Source of the DNA: Sycon ciliatum
Lineage: Eukaryota > Porifera > Calcarea > Leucosolenida > Sycettidae
DNA: 64,000 nucleotides
Assembly (NCBI RefSeq): GCF_964019385.1
Contig: NC_088643.1
Coordinates: 81,592,138 to 81,656,137, forward strand
Reading direction: 5' to 3'
The notes under the pieces were generated by a model. It was not told the origin of the DNA and did no database searches. It saw nothing but the letters and a program-made list of their open reading frames with translations. Positions 1-64,000 of the stretch are shown piece by piece (the stretch's first letter is position 1; each line of letters starts with the position of its first letter). The translations under genes were made by a program, and so were the position numbers.

Positions 1-16913
<16,913 letters not shown>

Positions 16914-17995
16914 GTTGCTACGGCGACACTGGCCGTATGTACCGGTGTGTATGTGCGCATCACACACCAAAACGTTTGACCTTGAATCGGCTGCTGTGCA
17001 TGCATGTAGCAACAGCGCGCCTCTGACTAGTGTTGTGTAGGTTTCATTCATTGACTGATAAATGTTTTGCACACATCGTGATGGAGACTGCTCATGCCCT
17101 GACTCCACTGTGCTACATTAGGAGCTTCATAAAACCGTCTACTTGCATGTGTAAATAGTCATTGTCTATCTAGCTATTCTATAGTTTGATGATCTAGTTT
17201 ACCACACTGGCCATATTTTCCCAGCCATAACTAGGTGACCCTCATAGCTTCCATGATATTTCACAATGCTGTGTGCTGTGCATCATATCTGCGTAACACA
17301 CAACCTCTCAACTCTTCTACTTTGCTCACTGATCACAACACACATAATACTTAGGGCATTGCTCAAGTCTAAGCAGCGTTCGGTAGCCTACAGCCGCGTA
17401 ACGTTCCTCGCTCGGTTGGTTTCCTTCAGTGCTCACTTATGATTCCAGTGTCTGGGCTGATCTTTTTTAATCCCCATATTTTTTTCATGCCTGGTGCGTG
17501 TCTCCCCTCGTACGATATTTCTGGTCCCAGGCGTATGTGTTCAGATAGGCTGGCTTGTGTAAAGGAGTACTACTTTCATGTCTCATCCCATCCTGTCGTC
17601 TGTCTTGCTTAGCACGAGACCACTGTTTCCACGTGCCTTTCACCTTTCCGCAGTCCGTAGCTCTTCTCTTTATTTTCCATTTTCCTGATGCTGCATGCGT
17701 AGCTTAGGTTTCTTTTTGGCCTGCTGTGTTTGTGTCCATCCTGACTAGGCTGCTTGGCCACTGCCGGTCTGTGCTTGATTCTTGCGTACACGACGACAGT
17801 ACATTATGTACATTCATGTATTCTCTGCATTTCTATCTCTCTTACTGTGCTGTCTGCTGTATGCCGCGAGATGATTGCTGTATCATTCCGCTCAGTGCGA
17901 TCCGTCCATGGAATGTAGACTTACGGTCATGTACAAGGTGTATGGGTTGTTCACACCACTACAAAGTAGTCACGATCATCCTGATCGACTTGTTT

Positions 17996-18243
17996 CATAT
18001 ACTGTAAAGTGAGAAACTTACTTTCGCTAGAGATTAAATTTCGCTATTTTCGCGACCATCACCAATTCGCGAATATAAATCACCGCGAACTGCTGTGCAC
18101 ATTGATTTTTGACTGTACAAGATCCAACTGAATACTAGACTATACTAGTATAGTAGAAGATGAGATCGCGAAAGTTTCTCATCGTGAACCAGCGCAATTC
18201 TTGAAAACGCGAAATTTGCGCGCCTCTAAAAACGTTTCACTGT
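17996..18243. mobile_element. Possible Tc1/mariner-like MITE
   Basis: The left end atactgtaaagtgagaaact and right end aaacgtttcactgtact are partly inverse. The interior is rich in short TTCGCG/CGCGAA motifs. Ends are diverged and the TSD uncertain. Confidence 0.35.
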
Positions 18244-18842
18244 ACTCCCTAATGAAGCCCCAACTGGGCAAACAAATTGGAGGGAAACAAACCAACACAC
18301 CCAGCCCAGAAGCTATTATTGTTTCTACTAGGCCGTTCATGCCATTACTCTTTAGGTGTAGGAATACAGTCGAATAATAGCTTTTAGAGAATTGCAGTGT
18401 AAGAGTGTACATTGTATTATGGGTACAGGTCGTATCAAAAAAGTTATCTTACAACGAGACTTATCTGAAGGTACAAGAACTTGAAGAAGCACTGATTCGT
18501 ACTTCGGGGGGGGGTACTGGTACTGGTACCCTCTATAACAACATAAATTATCGGCACTTCAACTTCAACTCGTTAGTAGAATGATGAAAGAATCTCGAGC
18601 ATGGCTGTTCCTTAGCTGCAAGAGATCACGGTACATGTACATGTATGTTTCTATAAACAGTGTACACACACACACGTACACAGGCCGATTCGGCTGTGCA
18701 AAGCATCTCAACATAATTATAGCTGATGTAATCGCCTAAAACATCTGACAGTGAATGTTACATTTGATTGTACAATCATGTATGTAACCAAGAGTGTACA
18801 TTCTTGTCTCTTCATGCAACCAGTAGTTGCTGGCCATGTGCC

Positions 18843-18892
18843 AGGGAGTCCAAACTAGTAGTAAACAATTATTAATTTTTATACGACTCCCT
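18843..18892. repeat. AGGGAGTC fold-back element inside a larger inverted repeat
   Basis: Starts AGGGAGTCCAAACTAG and ends ATACGACTCCCT. The outer flanks agtagttgctggcc and ggccagcagctact are also inverse, giving a nested hairpin. It shares termini with 25127-25164 and 25235-25260. Confidence 0.55.
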
Positions 18893-19725
18893 GATGCAAA
18901 CTCAGACTGGGGGCCAGCAGCTACTGATGTAGCTACAGCAGGGAAGTGGGTATAGGACTACATGACTGTACAAGAGAAGTACAGTACAGTCATGTCAGTG
19001 CACTCCCGATCCTGGTCCCTCTACTCCTATGACTCAGCCGCAGTATGAGTATGAACCTGATAAACAGTGCCTTTTTAGTAGAGTACTGTATTGTGTTGAT
19101 GAATGATGGACACTCCGAGGTGAACTTTAGTTAGTTCTGTAACATGTATCAGCATAATCGGCTAATCAGTGGGTGTAGTGAGTGAGTATCACATTCCATA
19201 CATTTGGAGATAACCTATCGACAGCACCCGCAACAAGTGTCATATTTCAACTCTGGAGCTAAACATAGCAATTCCGTACTCCAAGCAAACGAACACTTCC
19301 GAAGCGGCCTCGGCTCAAAGCTTCCACTGATGCAGTGCAGTGATCTGGTGATGGCCACTGCCCTGTGGGTGTTGAATTTTGGCGGTGTACATATCCGCGC
19401 GTCCGACTTGCTTTTCGCTCGTTGGCAGCGGAGGTCGTAGATCTACATGCTTGGTTAGAAAACAAGTAGAGTACAGTAGGCGTTGCTTCTCTGGGAAGGT
19501 CTCCTTGAACCTTCGCCATTCACTATCCCGAATACCGGTATTTTATCCTCTCCTAATGTAATAAACGCCGGCCATACATACCACTGAAGGAAGTGGACTG
19601 TTGGGTGGGCGCATATTCGTGTCGCTACCTGCATAAAGGAAAGGTGTGAAGTACAACTCTGATGTCTCACTGCTGCCGCTTGCCAGGCTAGTGACAGAGT
19701 AGTGTTGGACTCCGCATCAGTGAAC

Positions 19726-43681
<23,956 letters not shown>

Positions 43682-46534
43682 GACGGTGTGTTGCAGTCAT
43701 GCCACTGTCACGAATCGATCGTGCCCTAGACCACTGTGCTTAGCATCATACTCTGACTGGAATCCAAGCCGGAAGCGGGCAGTGTGCACGAGAAATGATT
43801 GCCCGTTTTTTTTAACTGGTTCTCTCAAGCTTTCTATGCATACCCGCACTGCACGCACACTTACCTTCCGGTACATACGTACATGTGGCCCATCATTGCC
43901 TGCTCTCACGCTTTACTAATTCTAAGTCACCGTACGTATGTTATCCTCTGCTGGCAGCTAGCCCCACAGATTGTTTTGATCATGCATTACATACTGGAAA
44001 CACGGTTCAATCGTGAGGTAGGCCCAATCAGCCTGTGTTGGCAACCGTCTGTAAACATTCCCTCTTCTTTCAAGGCTTTGGCATGTCGATGATCAAACTG
44101 CCACAGCAAATACCTGTAGTAACAATTCTCACTGACATTAACTAATGCATCATGTGCACGTTGCCTTGTTCACATTCATAATCTTGACTGTGTCAGGCCA
44201 GTATTCTGTTTGCTTGTAGAGCAGCAGCTGCTACTATAGTATGGCGGTATGTACTGCACTTTGAGTTTTCATGATAAACACTAATGGCACATCATAAGTG
44301 GTATACACTACACCACGCCTATGAATATGATGCTGAAGATTCATCGCCTACGCTGACTTTTTAAATAGTACAAGTTTTAAGACCAACGCATATGGCCGAT
44401 TGGTTTGCAGGCTTGCCTGCGAATCATGAGGTCCCGAGTTCGAGACCCGCGCTGGTAGCAGGGAGCGTGTAAAGACTTTTTACGTGAGTAAAGACTTTTT
44501 ATGTGTGGTGAACTGCGCCGACACCCACGGTCAACTGGGTACTCACAGCTCGGAGTGAGGGTAACAAGGATGCAGTTTACAGGGTTATGGGCCGTTACAC
44601 GCCCGATTGGTTGAGAGACTCACCTACTCTCCCCTGACTCACTTGTGAGGTCTGCATTCGCCACTAAGGTGTGCAAGGCATAGGCATAGTGGTGGCCTGC
44701 GGAAGCGAAGGCTAGTTTGTGTGTTTCTGAACATTCAAGCGATGCCAACGCGAATCCCGCGAATTATTATTATTATTAAGTTTTAGGCTTGTACATGACT
44801 TTGTACTGTCGTTCGATGTAGGTTTTTACTGTCTTTTGACGGTTTGTGGCTCCAGGTACCATGGCATGCGTACTGACTACTGAGGAAGTATTTCCGAGTT
44901 GGGTGTGTATGATCATTAGGCTGGTGCATGGCATACAATTATGTACTACAATGTCATGTACAGTACTCAGTAGGTCTGGGCAGACTGGAGACTGGAGTGG
45001 TCAGACAACAAGATGACTCCACAGTCTTCATCATGACAGCGCCATTTTGCAGCTCTTTGTAATTACGTCATGACTCGCAACAAGTACCACAACAACAATT
45101 ACATCTCTGTTCTGGGCAGCGACATCTCCAGTCCAGGACTCCAGATTCAGGATCAACCTGGTGCTTGGTGCTTGCATGCTGCGTGCTTGTACTGCGCTGC
45201 CACCGGCACTTGCACGACCAGTGCCTGGGTACGGATCGCGATGATATGATGGTTCACGCTCGTGTCGGTGGCAAGATCGATGTCACGGCAAGTCGACAGC
45301 TTGGAGCATGCAAAGCCCGTGCACCGCGTAGATCTGAACCACTGCACTGCAAACAGAGAAAAAAATCCTCTGTGACCTATTCCATGCCCAGTCGTTAGGA
45401 TCGAGGATGAAGATGCTAGAAGTAGAACATTTCGAAACAACTCAGTAAGTTTATGTAGTTACTGCTATCGTCCAACGAGGAAGCGGTGGGCAGTGAGTTG
45501 TTCGCACCGTTTCGGACCTGCACAGGAAGAAAGAAGGACGCAAGGTTAGTCCGAAATCTGCTTTCAAGCCCCTGTATCAGTGCTAGTGGCGATGTCCTGG
45601 AAAAGTGCATACTAACTAAATTGCGGTGTCGCCAAGCACGACTTGTCAGTACGGTCACGAGTAATCTTAGCAGAGACATCGCTATGAAGATAGAATCTGT
45701 AAACCCATAATGCATAAGTGTTCCGTGCTGTCAGCACCTTCCACTGTTTCGGAATTATTCACTTCGGTTATGAGCGGACATCGCACAAGACGGACCGGTG
45801 CCTTGCCGGACTCCGTGCCTCCTGCGAATTCTAATGACATGCACGCATTGCCTCGTTTTGTCTTGCACTTGGTCGAGGACCCCACACAAGCACTTGCCCT
45901 CCGCATCCTTTTTTTCTTTCTGAACCTTTCCCAATGGTGTAGTGTGGGTGGGTGTGTTTGCTCACCATGGTGTAGTGTGGGTACCGGGTGTGTTTGCTCA
46001 CCATGACCAGGAGGCACGGCTAAATGAACCTTCTGACACAAGTGCGGAACCATGGGGTTTCTTGCAGTGGATGCTACAGCTGATTATACTGGGAGAGGGT
46101 TGGCTTGGGGAATCGCCTGTGCTTGACCTGGTGCAGAATTCTTTGCAGGCATCTCCTGCGCTAGCTCGTGGCTCGTGCTAGCAGCAACGCCGCCTAGCAA
46201 TAGAGATGGCCGATATCAAAAGGTGCTGAATTATGCAACATGTTATAATAAAATTAATACAATAATAATGTCTTGGATATCCCCTCACGCATATGGATAT
46301 ATCTCCGAGCTAAATGTTCTGCCAATTTTTGAATATTGAGCACCCTTTGAACAGCCGGATAATATCATTATCAGGCCATATTGTGGAAACAGTATCATTT
46401 CATGAGGATGAAGCACTTGCTCCAGGCTTTCACTGTGAATTTTATTGAAAATTGCACTGGGGGTAAGTAGACGCACACATTGTTTTTTTAACCAGGCTAT
46501 CTTGTTCTGTTTCTTGTCGCATTTTCCACCATAG
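43682..46534. other. Intergenic region between the receptor kinase and MYRF
   Basis: It contains the kinase 3'UTR, a SINE (44392-44778), a short duplication (ggtgtagtgtgggt with gtgtttgctcaccatg, about 45934-46004) and the unmapped MYRF promoter and 5' exons. Short ORFs on both strands around 45710-46053 show no recognisable domain. Confidence 0.6.
44392..44778 (+). mobile_element. tRNA-derived SINE with (ATT)n tail
   Basis: The head contains TGGCCGATTGGTTTGCAGG (A-box region) and CGAGTTCGAGACCC (B box). The body includes ctgcgccgacacccacggtc and aactgggtactcac, and it ends in attattattatta (about 44763-44778). A composite of pol III promoter, body and simple tail is diagnostic for a SINE. 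It is full length in the intergenic region. Confidence 0.75.
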
Positions 46535-61384
<14,850 letters not shown>

Positions 61385-63403
61385 GCTGCAGTACACCTGG
61401 TGCCTGATGGACGACTGAAACAGATCTACTTGAGACCATGCAGGGTAGAGGAGGCATGGCTGAGCTCAGCTTGGCCAAGGCCACTGCATGTTGTCGTTGA
61501 TGTGTTCGTTGCATACCAGTCTGTTTTCGTTTCTTTCTGCTCGAACGCATGCTCACGTTGTCCTGCTTCAGGTAAGCTAGTACAGTGTGCTATGTGCCCG
61601 GGTAATCTAGCATTCTACTTGATATGTTCCCACTTCTAGAATAACCCTTAAACTGCATTCCAAGACTGTATAGCCTAATAATATAAGGCTATGTGTATAC
61701 AGGTTATTGCATAATTAGCAACAAGATGCGCTGGTTGTCACACTGTTGCCTTGATTCTTCCTCTCTTCCCCTGACTACATGATTGTACTGCACACTACCG
61801 TCCATGGTATGCTCACCTTCTATTTGCCAGGTGATGGTTGCACTATTGATAGTCCTTTATAACTGTCATGTTCCACTTGCCTTCGGCACGCATGATGGGT
61901 TTTGATCACTAGAGTTATTTTTATACAGATATTGCAATTTTGACACATTGATTTGATGATTCACTTATTTTGACTAGCTTTAAAAACTATTTTCAGTTTG
62001 CCACGTGTAGCAATGTATAGCCTTACTAGGTGTGTGTAGTGATAATTATTGTTCTTTTGCTTGTTTCCATGCCATGCTATTGTTTGTCAACATGATAACC
62101 GGCTTCACTCCAGGACCTTCTACTTGTCCTCAGTATTTGTTCTTGTGATAAACTGAATTTGTGTACATAATTGTGGTGTACCCATGTCACCACATCCCTT
62201 GGAACATTGTTGATTCTAATGGCATACTGCACATGTGCAACATGTACGGTGAATGTGTGTGCTTTTGTGTGTACTCCACACTATGCATCGGTATTGAGTG
62301 GTGCAAAGTCATCACGTTGTGGGAGGCAACCAGGATATCAATGAATGTGGTCTTCTGATTCCAATGCAGCATGATCCATACTATCTGCACCGTGACAATT
62401 AGGGCTCTCCACAGTTACACTCCTGCACCGGCGTTGCAGCCAAACAGCGCATGCATGGGTCTTAAAATCAACCTCGGTACAGCCACATTACACTCCGGAT
62501 CCTGCAATGGGATAGGGATATGAATAATAGCCTATTCAAACGATAGAGAAGAAGAGGATCATGTGCCTAGGCCCCGTCTTAATACTACACGCAGTAGCAG
62601 AAAGACGGGAGAATGAGCATGTGTCTAAAATATACAGAGTGAAGTGTAGCATTGTATTTGTAAGAAGACGCACACAGGAGAACTTAGTACAGTGATAAGC
62701 AGAGCGGATACAAATATGTCCTATGGTGTTCAACTAACTATACAACAGCTGCATTGGTTCCAGGTTATGAGACAGTCAGTAGTTAGATGGTACACTGATG
62801 ATGCAATAAGGTTAGAATGGTTCATGATGGACATACAGAGCATTGCCAGGCTACTATTTACACGGCATTATCTGGGATAAAAAAACATATTCATCAGAAT
62901 AAAACATACCAGAAGCTTCTAGGCCGTTCTAGATTGAAATGATATGAATAGAAATGGCTAATTCAATAGCATCAAATACTTACAAAAAAATGGCCCATTG
63001 CAATGAGCAACACTGCGCGGCATTGGGATAATAAATACACATCGTCTCAACAGTGATGTTATTATTTGCTGATGCTCACTCCGTCTTACCACAATAAAGA
63101 ACAATCCAGTCCAAAAGGTAAGTAAGTACATGTGCAAACATAATGTGCAAACATGATTGTACTCATCTGCAAGGCACTGTTACTATGTTACAGCATCGGC
63201 GAGCGCGAGAAGACTAGCATGCATTTAGCTAACCAGTACGAACCACTGCACCCTGTCTATCAAGATCAAGATGGTATCATCTTCTTGCTATTTAGTTGGC
63301 AACTTATATTGAATGATCCAGGCCGCAGACTCGAACATCAGCAGATCACCATCAAATAATTGACAGAACAAGTTGTTGTGCAGCATGGAAACACAGCTCT
63401 GCC
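61385..63403. other. Intergenic region between MYRF and the minus-strand gene
   Basis: The 3' ends of two convergent genes meet here. AATAAA occurs at about 62899, 63029 and 63092 on the plus strand, distant from the MYRF stop. No RNA gene or transposon end was recognised. Short ORFs look random. Confidence 0.55.
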
Positions 63404-64000
63404 CTACAGATGGGTAATCGAAACGGCTGACTCATCCACAGGACCGAGCATGCTCTGGTTGGGAGATACCGGCTCCTCTTGAACTGCAGCTGGAATCATG
63501 GGCTGCGATAGCATGATTTCCTGGGAACTGGTTGGCGCTGTAGGAGAAGGGCTCAGTAGCTGCCGGTGTCCACCAGACGCAGCCGATCCAGTTGACGACT
63601 GCCGGGTATGAAGGGGCCGATGTGGATTCTCTTCACCCTCCTGCGCGTGCTGCCGGTGGCCATGGTTGCGTAGCCGATTTGAAGGTATGTGAGCTCCAGT
63701 GGTTGCGCTATCGGATTGCGACCTGGCGTGCCAATTTTCCGCTGGGCGCTGTTCCGTTCTTTTTGGCTGTGCCGAGGCAGCTGCACTAGCCAGGCCTTGC
63801 GGGGCTTGGTAATTGAAGAAAGGAGACGGATTGGACGGCGCCTGGCCGGAGGGCACAGTGCTATCAGATGCACGCTTTCTCGGTGGTTTGCGTGGAAGGT
63901 CCTGTGCCTCAGAATGGAGCATGCTGGCAGCTGCTGCTGCTCGGTCCCGCACATTGTCAGCAGACACGGCACTGCGCACATTGGCGGGAGCTTGCAGGTC
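63404..64000 (-). CDS. Terminal exon of an unidentified gene, running off the right edge
   Basis: An open frame of 198 codons extends from the window edge to TAG at 63404. It is rich in Ser, Pro, Ala and Gln with basic PRKPPRKRAS and repeated Ser clusters (RSQSDSATTG, HTRQSSTGSAASGG), ending EPVSPNQSM and DESAVSITHL. It looks like a disordered, phosphorylatable C-terminal tail. I do not recognise the family. The antisense frame over the same bases is a shadow. Upstream exons lie beyond position 64000. Confidence 0.65.
   Translation of the reverse strand, partial: DLQAPANVRSAVSADNVRDRAAAAASMLHSEAQDLPRKPPRKRASDSTVPSGQAPSNPSPFFNYQAPQGLASAAASAQPKRTEQRPAENWHARSQSDSATTGAHIPSNRLRNHGHRQHAQEGEENPHRPLHTRQSSTGSAASGGHRQLLSPSPTAPTSSQEIMLSQPMIPAAVQEEPVSPNQSMLGPVDESAVSITHL

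Larger units (their letters stand above)
16914..19725. other. Intergenic region between LTN1 and the receptor kinase
   Basis: It must hold the LTN1 3'UTR and the kinase promoter, but neither a clear poly(A) signal nor a core promoter could be pinned down. Visible contents are a weak MITE-like stretch (about 17996-18243), a fold-back (18843-18892) and AT-rich unique sequence. Short ORFs here show no recognisable domain. Confidence 0.6.

Noticed and set aside
44392-44460. Functional tRNA gene
   Set aside because: A and B boxes are present, but the cloverleaf stems do not pair well and a SINE body and tail follow.

Overview
This 64 kb window is intron-rich animal nuclear DNA. Coding capacity lies in short exons with GT/AG junctions that join in phase, introns are packed with small inverted-repeat transposons and microsatellites, and three conserved metazoan genes can be assembled. 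The mix (an Ig-type receptor tyrosine kinase with a divergent kinase domain, a full-length MYRF, listerin, a Harbinger transposon and CAG/CAA tracts) suggests an early-branching invertebrate, possibly a sponge. The species assignment is inference. No prokaryotic feature, operon or CRISPR array is present.

Layout. (1) 1-16913, + strand: C-terminal half of the ribosome-quality-control E3 ligase listerin (LTN1), 18 exons, open at the left window edge, ending in an intact RING. Its introns hold a ~225-bp satellite, several MITEs and an antisense retroelement fragment. (2) 16914-19725: intergenic DNA with minor repeats. (3) 19726-43681, + strand: an Ig-like receptor tyrosine kinase of about 1075 residues. 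The proposed signal-peptide exon is followed by an 11.65-kb intron full of transposons: a triple nest (old fold-back element / hAT-type element with 8-bp TSD / young fold-back element with TTAA TSD), a second young fold-back copy, a PIF/Harbinger gene pair and a non-LTR retrotransposon tail. Later introns carry a 34-copy 18-bp minisatellite, SINEs and pogo-like MITEs. (4) 43682-46534: intergenic, with a tRNA-derived SINE. (5) 46535-61384, + strand: a complete MYRF homologue, 34 coding exons and 1377 residues, with NLS, Ndt80-like DNA-binding domain, Ser-Lys self-cleaving chaperone domain, membrane span and luminal C-terminal domain. (6) 61385-63403: intergenic. (7) 63404-64000, - strand: last exon of an unidentified gene leaving the right edge.

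The three named genes are unrelated in pathway: listerin acts at the cytosolic ribosome, the kinase at the plasma membrane, MYRF as an ER-anchored transcription factor. They share a strand but nothing suggests joint regulation. Exon models come from reading splice sites and phase by eye. All internal junctions of the three models are phase-consistent and each assembled reading frame is free of stops. Statements about family similarity rest on recalled knowledge of LTN1, MYRF and kinase architecture, not on a database search.
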